DNA of 25,257 nt from Gammaproteobacteria bacterium. Lineage in GTDB: Bacteria; Pseudomonadota; Gammaproteobacteria; UBA4575. Positions 7,742 through 15,548 of the stretch are shown one piece after another; position 1 is the stretch's first letter, and each line of letters opens with the position of its first letter. Where the stretch lies: positions 1-25,257 of the forward strand of contig JANQKJ010000351.1 of assembly GCA_028281205.1 (NCBI GenBank), written 5' to 3'. Both the position numbers and the translations under genes were made by a program. Below the pieces are notes generated by a model, which worked only from the letters and a program-made list of their open reading frames with translations, made no database searches and was not told the DNA's origin.

Positions 7742-8063
7742 GCACTATAGTTAAACATTTATCACTAAACCACGTGTCTTAATGACACTTAACACAAGTT
7801 AGTTTCGAATATTAGTAGATACTAAACTTAAAAACGGCGGCTTCAGTTCTTGAGCCGCCGTTTTTTTACGCTTGACAATCACCTATACTGTAATTACTTG
7901 GCGACTCTATATAAATAGTATTTATTCTTAAAAAAAACATACATAAACCATGTAAGGAAATACACTACAAAGCAGGTCTATAAATCAATTACATATTTAA
8001 TTTTGTCGTTACGTAAATCACGTTTAACTGACAACACATTTAAGTTAGCAATTGGGAGTAACC
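7742..8063 (+). other. Non-coding spacer between precursor and DoxX gene
   Basis: The 322-base spacer holds the terminator at 7831-7867 and then about 200 AT-rich bases. TTGACA at 7872-7877 could be a -35 element, and TATACT at 7884-7889 looks like a -10 element, but they are only 6 bases apart and do not form one promoter. No open frame of note is seen. A separate weak promoter for the three maturation genes is possible. Confidence 0.5.
7831..7867 (+). terminator. Rho-independent terminator after the precursor gene
   Basis: AACGGCGGCT (7833-7842) pairs perfectly with AGCCGCCGTT (7853-7862) across a 10-base loop, followed by a run of seven T (7861-7867). It lies 90 bases after the precursor stop and upstream of its maturation genes, so it either ends the precursor transcript or lets a fraction read through. 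Confidence 0.88.
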
Positions 8064-8672
8064 ATGATCAGTGTAATAAAAAATATAAATTTACTTTTTG
8101 ACAAACTGAGCGCATTAGACTTTTTAGCACCGCTGCTACTGAGAATATTTTTAGCTCCAATCATGATTTATGCCGGCCTTTCCAAAGTCGGAAGCCAAGA
8201 AAGCATTCAAAATACTGCTTTATGGTTTGAACATTCACTAAATTTACCCTTCCCAACATTGATGGTGTATCTGGCAGGTGGTGCTGAACTTATTGGTGGA
8301 ATTGCCTTACTAATCGGTTTCGCTGTACGCTGGTTTGCTATTCCCTTAATGATTACTATGGTAGTTGCTGCAACTACAGCTCACTGGGAAAATGGTTGGC
8401 ATCAATTTCACGAAGCCCAACAAACAATGCCATGGGAATGGCGCACTGATTTAATTGAAGAAGGTAATAAGCGTAAGGATATCGTTAAAAATGTTCTCAG
8501 AGAACACGCTAACTATAGATATCTGAGTGAAACAGGCAGTATTACTATTCTTAAAAACGGAATTGAAGTTGCATCTGCTTACTTCATTATGTTGCTGGCA
8601 TTGTTTTATCTGGGTGCGGGACGATATGTAAGCGTCGATTACTATTTATCGTTAATGTTTCCAAAGGAATAG
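8064..8672 (+). CDS. DoxX-family membrane protein of the metallophore cluster (HvfX/BufD-like)
   Basis: The 202-residue product is an integral inner-membrane protein of the DoxX/SURF4-like family, with hydrophobic segments near residues 17-36, 66-85, 88-105 and at the C-terminal end (about 165-185). LLLRIFLAPIMIYAGLSKV and YLAGGAELIGGIALLIG are typical family sequence. A polar insertion of about 60 residues (HWENGWHQFHEAQQ onward) contains His and Trp between the last segments. DoxX proteins regularly accompany MNIO maturases in HvfA/bufferin clusters; a role in handling the peptide or copper at the membrane is inferred. The start was set at ATG 8064 because GGGAG lies 5 bases upstream; an in-frame TTG at 8052 would add four residues but contains that site. 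Confidence 0.88.
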   Translation: MISVIKNINLLFDKLSALDFLAPLLLRIFLAPIMIYAGLSKVGSQESIQNTALWFEHSLNLPFPTLMVYLAGGAELIGGIALLIGFAVRWFAIPLMITMVVAATTAHWENGWHQFHEAQQTMPWEWRTDLIEEGNKRKDIVKNVLREHANYRYLSETGSITILKNGIEVASAYFIMLLALFYLGAGRYVSVDYYLSLMFPKE

Positions 8673-8705
8673 GAACTCTTAATCAATTTCTTTTTCAAAG
8701 TTATT

Positions 8706-9578
8706 ATGAACAATCAAACACCCTCACAAGACTATTGTGTCAACGGCGCTGGCTTAGGTTTACGTCGCGGTCATATGCTGGAACAACTTCTAGAGACCAA
8801 TGCTCCACAAATTCAGTTTATGGAAGTAGCACCAGAGAACTGGATTGGTATGGGTGGTCGTTTAGGCAAACGCTTTCGTGAATACACAGAACGCTACCCG
8901 TTTGTAACTCACGGCTTATCACTGTCCATTGGTGGCCCAACTCCACTTGATGTGAATTTGGTTAAAGATATTAAAGCTTTCATGCAGCAACATAATATTC
9001 TTAAATACACTGAGCACCTAACTTACTGTTCAGATGATGGACACTTGTATGACTTAATGCCTATCCCATTTACTGAAGGTGCTGTGCATTATGTCGCTGA
9101 CCGAATCAAGCAAGTCCAGGATATTCTTGGCCAACGCATTGCTATGGAGAACGCTTCTTACTACGCAGCACCTGGCAAAGAAATGGAAGAAATTGATTTC
9201 ATCAAAGCTGTGCTAGAAGAAGCGGATTGCGAATTGTTACTCGATATTAATAACATATATGTTAATTCTGTAAATCATCGCTACGATGCGGTTGAATTTT
9301 TAAAAGCCTTGCCTAAAGAACGCATCACTTATGCTCACATCGCCGGCCACTTCAATGAAGACGAAGACTTAATTGTTGATACGCACGGCGCCGATGTAAT
9401 CGACCCTGTATGGGGAATCCTAGATAAAGCCTATGAGGCCTTTGGTGTATTCCCTACCTTATTAGAAAGAGACTTCAATATCCCGGAACTTCCGGTACTA
9501 ATGAAAGAAGTTGACCGCATTTGTACACTGCAAGAAAAGTGGAACAACCAAAGCGCCGTGGTGGCAGCCAATGCCTGA
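8706..9578 (+). CDS. hvfB: MNIO (DUF692) multinuclear-iron RiPP maturase, HvfB-like
   Basis: The 290-residue protein has the TIM-barrel motifs of the MNIO family, which use two or three iron ions and O2 to modify cysteines in RiPP precursors. Visible conserved positions are GLGLRRGH (16-23), Glu40 in FMEVAPENW, His69 in THGLSLSIGG, His104 in EHLTYC, Glu148 in MENASYY, Asp180 and Asn182 in LLLDINNIYVN, His211 and His215 in HIAGH, Asp225/His227 in DTHG and Glu254 in LLERDFNIP. With an EGKCG-repeat precursor, the best inference is oxazolone/thioamide formation as in Haemophilus HvfB. The ribosome-binding site is weak (CAAAG). Its last 8 bases overlap the start of the partner gene, so the two are probably made in equal amounts. 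Confidence 0.95.
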   Translation: MNNQTPSQDYCVNGAGLGLRRGHMLEQLLETNAPQIQFMEVAPENWIGMGGRLGKRFREYTERYPFVTHGLSLSIGGPTPLDVNLVKDIKAFMQQHNILKYTEHLTYCSDDGHLYDLMPIPFTEGAVHYVADRIKQVQDILGQRIAMENASYYAAPGKEMEEIDFIKAVLEEADCELLLDINNIYVNSVNHRYDAVEFLKALPKERITYAHIAGHFNEDEDLIVDTHGADVIDPVWGILDKAYEAFGVFPTLLERDFNIPELPVLMKEVDRICTLQEKWNNQSAVVAANA

Positions 9579-10341
9579 AACTGAACAAACTTTTAAAGAT
9601 GTGCAATATCAGTTTACTGCACATTTAAGAGACCCAGATAACAACCCTGCGCCTGTAGAAATAGAAGACCGCCGCATGGAAATTTATCGCGGTCTTCTTT
9701 ATCGCAATGTACAAAATTTTTTAGCTAGCGGGTTTCCTGTAACTAGAACACTCTACTCAGATGAAGATTGGCATAAAATGGTACGAGATTTTTTCTCAAT
9801 TCATCAAAGTCATTCGCCTTACTTTAAAGATATTTCTAAAGAATTTATTGATTACCTAAATCAGGAACGTGAACCTCAACCTGAAGACCCACCGTTCTTA
9901 TTAGAACTGACTCACTACGAATGGTTAGAAATTGTTTTATCGTTTCTTGATGTAGATATTAATTGGGAAAATATCAATAAAGAAGGCAATTTACTCAAGG
10001 GGACTCCGGTACTCTCTCCTTTTGCCCAGTTAAACCGATATGAGTTTCCGGTACACAAAATAAAACCTGATTTTCAACCCCAATCTGCGGGCGAACAACC
10101 GACATTTATTCTCGTGTATAGAGATTTAAATGACAAAGTAGGCTTCATGGAAATGAACCTGATGACAGCAAGGCTGTTTGAGTTAATTGCGGCTAACGAG
10201 ACCCAAACAAGTGAACAGATACTGATTGGCTTGGCTAAAGAAATCCCATCACTGAATGAAGAAGTAGTGCTACACGGCGGGCACACAACCTTAACTCAGT
10301 TACGGCAGAAGGATATTTTGCTAGGAACTAAAATCTCCTAG
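9571..10341 (+). CDS. hvfC: DUF2063 partner protein of the MNIO maturase, HvfC-like
   Basis: The 256-residue protein carries the DUF2063 N-terminal signature: FTAHLRDPDN (15-24), IEDRRMEIYRGLLYRNV (31-47) and FLASGFPVTRTLY (50-62). The family binds the precursor peptide and the MNIO enzyme and is required for modification. The rest of the protein, about 130-256, is more variable and resembles a winged-helix recognition domain. The ATG at 9571 was chosen because it overlaps the maturase stop by 8 bases and gives the usual N-terminus; a longer in-frame start at 9511 would lie inside the maturase gene. It is the last gene of the cluster and converges with isocitrate dehydrogenase. A 7-bp hairpin, TTAATGT/ACATTAA (10359-10376), in the gap could serve as a weak terminator. 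Confidence 0.91.
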   Translation: MPETEQTFKDVQYQFTAHLRDPDNNPAPVEIEDRRMEIYRGLLYRNVQNFLASGFPVTRTLYSDEDWHKMVRDFFSIHQSHSPYFKDISKEFIDYLNQEREPQPEDPPFLLELTHYEWLEIVLSFLDVDINWENINKEGNLLKGTPVLSPFAQLNRYEFPVHKIKPDFQPQSAGEQPTFILVYRDLNDKVGFMEMNLMTARLFELIAANETQTSEQILIGLAKEIPSLNEEVVLHGGHTTLTQLRQKDILLGTKIS

Positions 10342-10387
10342 ATTTATCGTCAATACTTTTAATGTAAGCACATTAATTATTGTCGAA

Positions 10388-11404
10388 CTATAAACGGGCA
10401 ATAATATTATCAGCAAATTCCATGGTGCTTGCCTTACCACCCAAATCTACTGTTAGGCCCTCACCACTTCGAAGTTGTGCATCGAGTGACTCGCGTAATC
10501 GAGTCGCCTTGTCGGCTTCTTCAACATGATCCAGCATCAATGCCGCTGCTAACATTAACGCAGTGGGATTAGCAATCTTCTTGCCGGCAATGTCAGGTGC
10601 GGAACCATGCACGGCTTCAAAGATTGATGCATCTTTACCAATATTGGCAGAAGGTGCTAAACCTAAGCCACCCACTAATCCAGCAATCTCATCCGACAAA
10701 ATATCGCCAAACATATTAGTAGTAATTAACACATCAAATTGATTGGGGTTTAATACAAGTTGCATTGCACAGTTATCAACAATACGCTCTTCAACTTCAA
10801 TTTGACCTTCATACTTTTTACCCAACTCCGTGGCTGTTTCAAGAAATAATCCAGTTAATTTTTTTAAGATGTTTGCTTTATGGACTATAGTGACTTTTTT
10901 ACGTTTATTTTTAATCGCCCAGTTAAACGCAAACTCAGCAAAACGTGTGCAACCGTAACGAGTAATAATACCGGAAGCCTCAGCGACTGCTTTTGGATCA
11001 TCTGCAATCGGAATGTAGTGCTCTACACCAACATACAAGCCTTCTAAGTTCTCACGTATTAGCACAAGGTCAACATTTTCAAATCGTCCGCCCAATAAAA
11101 AACTTCTTGCTGGACGTACATTAGCAAACAGCTCAAACTCTTCGCGTAACCTTACATTGATAGAACGAAACCCACTACCAACTGGTGTAGTTAAGGGGCC
11201 TTTTAAAGCCAGCTTGGTGCGGCGAATACTATCAAGAGTAGCTTGTGGTAATGGGTCGCCACATGCGTCTTCTGCAGCAACACCTGCCAGTTGTTGTTCC
11301 CATTCAAACGACGCACCTAACGCCTCTAGCACTTTAAGTGTTGCGTTAACAATTTCAGGGCCAATACCATCGCCCGGTATTAACGTGGCAGGTATTTTTT
11401 CCAT
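10388..11404 (-). CDS. NAD-dependent isocitrate dehydrogenase
   Basis: The enzyme oxidatively decarboxylates isocitrate in the TCA cycle. The 338-residue product belongs to the beta-decarboxylating dehydrogenases. GDGIGPEI (11-18), Ser81-x-Asn83 and Arg87 in SINVRLR, Arg97, Tyr124 in RENLEGLYVGVE, Lys176 and the metal-binding FGDILSDE (232-239) fit isocitrate rather than isopropylmalate. GSAPDIAG (267-274), with Asp271 and Ile272 where NADP enzymes have Lys-Tyr, predicts NAD use. The ATG at 11404 has AAGGAA 9 bases upstream; an in-frame TTG at 11452 would put that site inside the gene and is rejected. An inverted repeat CATGAAA/TTTCATG (11494-11512) about 90 bases upstream may be regulatory. 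Homoisocitrate dehydrogenase is a less likely alternative. Confidence 0.9.
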   Translation of the reverse strand: MEKIPATLIPGDGIGPEIVNATLKVLEALGASFEWEQQLAGVAAEDACGDPLPQATLDSIRRTKLALKGPLTTPVGSGFRSINVRLREEFELFANVRPARSFLLGGRFENVDLVLIRENLEGLYVGVEHYIPIADDPKAVAEASGIITRYGCTRFAEFAFNWAIKNKRKKVTIVHKANILKKLTGLFLETATELGKKYEGQIEVEERIVDNCAMQLVLNPNQFDVLITTNMFGDILSDEIAGLVGGLGLAPSANIGKDASIFEAVHGSAPDIAGKKIANPTALMLAAALMLDHVEEADKATRLRESLDAQLRSGEGLTVDLGGKASTMEFADNIIARL

Positions 11405-11493
11405 GAGATTAGGTTCCTTATATTGCGGATAGAATGATGAATATTTGTTCAATTAAAAAATCATGAGACGTTATTATCGCTTTATTCACTTGC

Positions 11494-11512
11494 CATGAAA
11501 ACAAGTTTCATG
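11494..11512. repeat. Inverted repeat upstream of isocitrate dehydrogenase
   Basis: CATGAAA and TTTCATG are perfect complements separated by 5 bases, in the 238-base gap before the isocitrate dehydrogenase gene. The position fits an operator for that minus-strand gene. No regulator is identified. Confidence 0.35.
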
Positions 11513-11642
11513 CGTTGACTGTTATGAAATAGACTTACTGATCAATTGAACCGCAAAAAGCCAATCAATTACACACTAAATGACAGTTATGACGTGGAAG
11601 TTTAATTTTTAGTCGAGATATTCGATCACAAGTGCTAGTACA

Positions 11643-11810
11643 CTAATTTTCTTGCTCTTTGATGAAATCACGAATGAATCTTCGTATTTCTCGCGCCGCA
11701 CTGGTATCTAGGTCCTCACACAATGATACAAATTCGTCACGTTCTTTTTTATTGATACGAATGACAAGTTGACTGTCTTTGCTTTTATTTTTTTTATTCT
11801 TGTCGCTCAT
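11643..11810 (-). CDS. Small ribbon-helix-helix DNA-binding protein
   Basis: The 55-residue protein begins with a lysine-rich tail (MSDKNKKNKSKD), then a short strand QLVIRIN, a helix KKERDEFVSLCEDL and a second helix AAREIRRFIRDFIKEQ. This pattern matches the Arc/CopG ribbon-helix-helix fold, which binds DNA as a dimer through the strand. The frame stays open upstream to 11939, but the upstream part (MWPGFVLAGSVFCEN onward) has unlikely composition and the ATG at 11810 gives a normal small repressor. There is no good ribosome-binding site. A 13-base palindrome lies 24-37 bases before the start, consistent with autorepression. It lies on the same strand as isocitrate dehydrogenase, 238 bases upstream, and no toxin partner is seen. 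Confidence 0.6.
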   Translation of the reverse strand: MSDKNKKNKSKDSQLVIRINKKERDEFVSLCEDLDTSAAREIRRFIRDFIKEQEN

Positions 11811-11834
11811 AGACGAAGTATACTGAATACAAGA

Positions 11835-11851
11835 TATACAATGTATATACA
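11835..11851. promoter_or_regulatory. Palindromic operator candidate for the ribbon-helix-helix gene
   Basis: TATACA-A-TGTATA (11835-11847) is a perfect 13-base palindrome, overlapped by a second perfect palindrome TGTATATACA (11842-11851). Both lie directly upstream of the gene for the small DNA-binding protein, where an autoregulatory operator would be expected. Confidence 0.4.
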
Positions 11852-11979
11852 TTATAGGGTGGTGTCTTGCACCTTCTATGCAGTATATCTGTAGATTCTC
11901 ACAAAAAACACTACCGGCCAGTACAAAACCTGGCCACATTCAAACACTGAGCTAAATACTTAGATTTATCAACCACAAT

Positions 11980-12005
11980 AAAAAAAGGCGCATGGGAATG
12001 CGCCT
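11980..12005 (-). terminator. Rho-independent terminator on the minus strand
   Basis: AGGCGCAT (11986-11993) pairs perfectly with ATGCGCCT (11998-12005) across a GGGA loop. An A-run at 11980-11986 on the plus strand gives a T-run after the hairpin on the minus strand. The nearest minus-strand gene upstream is rimO, which ends 335 bases earlier. Confidence 0.75.
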
Positions 12006-12152
12006 AGTACAGGGGATTGGGAAAGCATACGGCTTACACCAAAGAATATGGACTAATGTAAATCAACTGATTTGAATGTTAGTCATTAATAACTACATGA
12101 AGATGAATTCTGCTTGACGCATTGATGACAAAATCTAGCAATGGAATTAACT

Positions 12153-12183
12153 AAATGGCGCACTTTGGCTCTGTGCGCCATTT
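12153..12183. repeat. Perfect 11-bp hairpin in the spacer
   Basis: AAATGGCGCAC (12153-12163) and GTGCGCCATTT (12173-12183) are perfect complements around a 9-base loop. The core GGCGCA/TGCGCC is shared with the terminator at 11986-12005. T-runs are weak on both strands, so it may be a bidirectional terminator or part of a structured RNA. Confidence 0.7.
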
Positions 12184-12339
12184 CAATTAAATGACCCCAC
12201 ATGCCTTGGAGTCTGGACTTCGAAGATCGACGTCTTTTTGCATTTTAAGCAAACAAAAAATATCAAACCGACGTTTATTGATAATTTATTTTTTTTGAAG
12301 TTTAGATGAAAGATTAGTTAAAAAATTGCTAACTACAAA

Positions 12340-13668
12340 TCATGACAAAGCCGACCCAATTAAGTCATACTCGCCAGCTTCTTCAATTTCCACTGCTACA
12401 ATTTCACCAACCTGCAAAGATTTATTGCTGTACACCTGAATCACTCCATCAATTTCTGGAGCATCGGCATAACTTCGACCTAGCGCTACCTCTTCATTCA
12501 CTTCGTCAATCAACACATCCAAAGTTCGGCCAACTTTTTCTTCTAACTTGTCTTCACTGATTTCTTGTTGCAGTTGCATTAAACGATGCCAGCGTTCCTC
12601 TTTAAGCTGATCATCGATTTGTCCATCCAGTTTATTGGATTGCGCACCTTCAACAGGTGAATATTGAAAACAGCCCACTCGATCAAGTCTTGCTTCACGC
12701 AAAAAACTAAACAACTGATCGAAATCGTTGTCGGTTTCTCCGGGAAAACCAACAATAAATGTACTACGTATGGCAATATCAGGACACAATTCTCGCCAAC
12801 GTTGTATGTGTTCTAAAGTACGTTCACTAGAGGCAGGTCGACGCATTCTTTTCAATACATCGTAACTTGCATGCTGAAACGGAACATCGATATACGGCAG
12901 TATTTTTCCTTCTGCCATTAAAGGGATAACATGTTCTACATGCGGATATGGATATACATAATGCAAACGAACCCAGATTCCCAGTTCACCTAAGGCCTGA
13001 CATAAATCTAGTAGTGTATTGTTATACACATTGCCACGCCAAAGTTGCGTTTCATGTTTTATATCCAAACCATAAGCACTGGTATCCTGCGAAATAACCA
13101 ATAGCTCTTTAACTCCTGCTGCGGCTAACTGTTCAGCCTCTTGCATAACCTCATATAACGGACGGCTTTTTAATTTGCCGCGCATTGAAGGAATGATGCA
13201 AAACGCACACTTGTGATTACACCCTTCAGAAATTTTTATATACGCATAGTGTTTGGGTGTGAGTTTAATCCCTTGTGGTGGAATTAACTCTATAAATGGA
13301 TCATGTTTAATTGGCACGGATTGATGTACTGCCTGCATAACCGAGTCAACGTCTTGTGGCCCGGAAACACTTAACACATCTCGTGGTATTGCATTAAGAT
13401 CCTCTTCATTCACACCCATGCAGCCTGTAACAATCACTTTACCATTGACATCAAGCGCCTCGCTTATAGCCTCCAATGATTCTTGTTTTGCCGCATCAAT
13501 AAACCCGCAAGTATTGACAATGACTGCATCTGCACCCTCATACTCATTGGAAATTTGATAACCTTCGCTACGCAACTGCGTGATAATGCGCTCAGAATCA
13601 ACCAATGCTTTGGGGCAGCCCAAGCTAATCATCCCTATAGCAGGGGATTTATTATTCTCAGTAGACAT
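12340..13668 (-). CDS. rimO: Ribosomal protein S12 methylthiotransferase
   Basis: This radical-SAM enzyme adds a methylthio group to the conserved Asp of ribosomal protein S12. The 442-residue protein has the N-terminal UPF0004 domain with the three ligands of the auxiliary [4Fe-4S] cluster, Cys18 (SLGCPKALVDSER), Cys54 and Cys83. The radical-SAM CxxxCxxC follows at Cys150, Cys154 and Cys157 (SEGCNHKCAFCIIPSMRG), and a C-terminal TRAM domain at about 375-440. SLGCPKALVDSE is typical of RimO and distinguishes it from MiaB. It is divergent from the CbiA-like gene, with 89 bases between the two starts. Its transcript may extend to the terminator near 11986, more than 300 bases beyond the stop. 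Confidence 0.97.
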   Translation of the reverse strand: MSTENNKSPAIGMISLGCPKALVDSERIITQLRSEGYQISNEYEGADAVIVNTCGFIDAAKQESLEAISEALDVNGKVIVTGCMGVNEEDLNAIPRDVLSVSGPQDVDSVMQAVHQSVPIKHDPFIELIPPQGIKLTPKHYAYIKISEGCNHKCAFCIIPSMRGKLKSRPLYEVMQEAEQLAAAGVKELLVISQDTSAYGLDIKHETQLWRGNVYNNTLLDLCQALGELGIWVRLHYVYPYPHVEHVIPLMAEGKILPYIDVPFQHASYDVLKRMRRPASSERTLEHIQRWRELCPDIAIRSTFIVGFPGETDNDFDQLFSFLREARLDRVGCFQYSPVEGAQSNKLDGQIDDQLKEERWHRLMQLQQEISEDKLEEKVGRTLDVLIDEVNEEVALGRSYADAPEIDGVIQVYSNKSLQVGEIVAVEIEEAGEYDLIGSALS

Positions 13669-13757
13669 AACTATCGATTACGGGTAGTGCTTATTAATGT
13701 GTTTATATAGTACGCTTTTAACAGTCCAATTTAGACCTTGAAAAACGAAAATAACTC

Positions 13758-15113
13758 ATGGGTCAGATATTATTTTCCGCTGCTCACAAATCCTCAGGCA
13801 AAACCATTGTCACCAGTGGCGTTTGTGCGGCATTGCATGTCCAAAAAAAGATTGTACAGACTTTCAAGAAAGGTCCGGATTATATCGACCCTATGTGGTT
13901 AGCAACAGCGTCACAACGAAGCTGTTATAACTTGGATTTTTGGACGCAATCTAATCAAGAGATTCTGGAACTATTCTATGCCAAAAGCGCATCTGCAGAT
14001 ATCTCTATTATTGAAGCCAATAAAGGCTTACATGACGGCTTAGATTTAGATGGTAGCAACAGTAATGCAGCGTTAGCCAAATTATTAAAATCTCCCGTAG
14101 TACTAGTCCTTGATTGTCGCGGCACGATTCGTGGTATCGCACCTTTGTTACTTGGTTATCAATCATTTGATCCTGAGGTCAATATACAGGGAGTGATTTT
14201 GAATTTTGTCGGCGGTAGCCGACATGAAAACAAATTACGTCAAGTAGTAGAACATTACACTGATCTAAAAGTATTTGGTGCTATACAGCGCAATGATGCA
14301 CTTACTCTCGAAGAACGATATTTGGGTCTGACACCCAGTAATGAACATCAACATGCACTAGAAAAAATTCAAGCATTGGGCAACATCATAGCAGAACAAG
14401 TCGATTTAGATGCTTTACTGGCGATCAGTAGTGACATCCCCAATGTGTCTGTTACAAGGCACAAGCCATGCCATAACTATAATGTTCGTATAGGCTATGC
14501 AAAAGATAGTGCGTTTGGTTTTTATTATGCTGATGACTTGGAAATGTTCCAGACATTAGGTGCAACACTAGTCCCATTCAATACTCTCGAAGACAAACAG
14601 TTGCCACAAGTAGATGGTATTTTCATTGGTGGTGGCTTCCCTGAAAAATGCATGCATGCATTAGAACGCAACCAATCTATGCGTCAAAGTATTCTGCAAA
14701 CACTTAGTAACGGCTTGCCTGCATATGCAGAGTGTGGCGGGTTAATGTATTTGTGCAACAACATTGACTATCAAGGCCAACAATCACAAATGGTTGGTTT
14801 AATTGATGCCGATTGCATAATGACGGCCAGACCCAAAGGACGCGGTTATATTCAGTTCAAACAAAATCAACACGCATTTTGGCCCAGTACACAGTCTGCA
14901 CCTGTTAATGCTCATGAATTTCATTATTCTTATTTATCCAAACTTCCAAGCGCTACTCCACTTGTGTTTGATGTTATCCGCGGGCAAGGCATTGAAAATA
15001 GGCAAGACGGTATCCATATTCACAATACCCTCGCTTGCTATGCTCACCAACGTCATAATAAGCAAAACCCATGGATTCAACGATTTTTAAATTTTGTTCA
15101 AACTTGCAAGTAA
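13758..15113 (+). CDS. Cobyrinate a,c-diamide synthase family (CbiA/CobB), probably DsrN-like
   Basis: The family amidates acetate side chains of cobyrinate or, in the DsrN branch of sulfur oxidisers, of sirohaem, using glutamine and ATP. The 451-residue protein has the dethiobiotin-synthetase-like ATPase domain with SAAHKSSGKT (7-16), KKGPDYIDPMWL (37-48), a mid region NKGLHDGLDLDG (88-99), and a C-terminal glutamine amidotransferase domain with nucleophile Cys326 in YAECGGLMYL and His386/His389 in HEFHYS. No other cobalamin genes are in the window. The next gene encodes a DsrR-like protein, and the pair dsrN-dsrR is known from dsr operons, so sirohaem amidation is the favoured inference. 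Cobyrinate amidation in B12 synthesis remains possible. The ribosome-binding site is weak. Confidence 0.88.
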   Translation: MGQILFSAAHKSSGKTIVTSGVCAALHVQKKIVQTFKKGPDYIDPMWLATASQRSCYNLDFWTQSNQEILELFYAKSASADISIIEANKGLHDGLDLDGSNSNAALAKLLKSPVVLVLDCRGTIRGIAPLLLGYQSFDPEVNIQGVILNFVGGSRHENKLRQVVEHYTDLKVFGAIQRNDALTLEERYLGLTPSNEHQHALEKIQALGNIIAEQVDLDALLAISSDIPNVSVTRHKPCHNYNVRIGYAKDSAFGFYYADDLEMFQTLGATLVPFNTLEDKQLPQVDGIFIGGGFPEKCMHALERNQSMRQSILQTLSNGLPAYAECGGLMYLCNNIDYQGQQSQMVGLIDADCIMTARPKGRGYIQFKQNQHAFWPSTQSAPVNAHEFHYSYLSKLPSATPLVFDVIRGQGIENRQDGIHIHNTLACYAHQRHNKQNPWIQRFLNFVQTCK

Positions 15114-15177
15114 AATTCCATTTAATTTACACATAATAGTTATAATAAACATATTAATATTTTAGGAAGCAGTTACT

Positions 15178-15513
15178 ATGGACGATGTATCAATTTCTGA
15201 AGCAGCAGCGGAAATAATCAAAAAGTCTGCGCTTGAATCACAAACAGATAATTTACCTTTGCGTATTGCAGTAACAAAAAGACAAGATGGATCATTTCAC
15301 TATGGCATGGGTTTTGACGATGTTGGCAATGCAGACGGTGAAGACAAAACCTTTCATTCAAATGGCGTCGATATTGTAGTATCAGCAAGCAGTTTTGATT
15401 TACTCAAAGGCACAGTGATTGATTATATTGAATTAGAAGCTAAACAATTTCATTTTGTATTCTTGAATCCTAACGACCCTAATTACAAACCAAGCCAATC
15501 AGACAATGACTAA
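15178..15513 (+). CDS. IscA-fold protein without cysteines, DsrR-like
   Basis: The 111-residue product resembles A-type iron-sulfur carriers (IscA/HesB fold): an N-terminal ISEAAAEIIKKS, a central basic/glycine segment with YGMGFDD (42-48) and a C-terminal LEAKQFHFVFLNPNDPNY. It contains no cysteine at all, so the three cluster ligands of IscA are missing. That absence, together with GMGFDD and FLNPNDP, is what I know of DsrR from the dsr operon of purple sulfur bacteria, where it sits after dsrN as here. DsrR has been linked to post-transcriptional control of dsr genes rather than cluster transfer. A good AGGA ribosome-binding site precedes ATG. It lies 64 bases after the CbiA-like gene and 35 bases before the kinase. 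Confidence 0.8.
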   Translation: MDDVSISEAAAEIIKKSALESQTDNLPLRIAVTKRQDGSFHYGMGFDDVGNADGEDKTFHSNGVDIVVSASSFDLLKGTVIDYIELEAKQFHFVFLNPNDPNYKPSQSDND

Positions 15514-15548
15514 CAAGCCCGCTAACTCAAACATGTAAGTCGTTATAG

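Larger units (their letters stand above)
11811..12339. other. Long hairpin-rich spacer without a protein gene
   Basis: No convincing open frame exists in these 529 bases. The region contains the palindromes before the ribbon-helix-helix gene and four hairpins: 11986-12005, 12051-12084 (GACTAA/TTAGTC with inner AAATC/GATTT), 12153-12183 and 12216-12234. The first is followed by a T-run on the minus strand, the last by five T on the plus strand. It could hold a small RNA on either strand or a long 3' trailer of rimO. Confidence 0.55.

Noticed and set aside
7521..7754. Open frames on both strands over the repeat array
   Set aside because: They are by-products of the 15-base periodicity, with biased Tyr/Leu/Arg or Val/Lys/Ala composition.
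7872..7900. TTGACA as -35 of a promoter for the DoxX gene
   Set aside because: No acceptable -10 element at 16-18 bases; the TATACT nearby is only 6 bases away.
9511..9570. Longer N-terminus for the DUF2063 protein
   Set aside because: It would overlap the maturase by 68 bases; ATG 9571 gives the normal family start and an 8-base overlap.
11405..11452. Longer N-terminus for isocitrate dehydrogenase from TTG 11452
   Set aside because: The extra 16 residues include the AAGGAA ribosome-binding site of ATG 11404, and homologues begin at the latter.
11811..11939. N-terminal extension of the ribbon-helix-helix protein
   Set aside because: The residues do not look like coding sequence and would run through the palindromic operator candidate.
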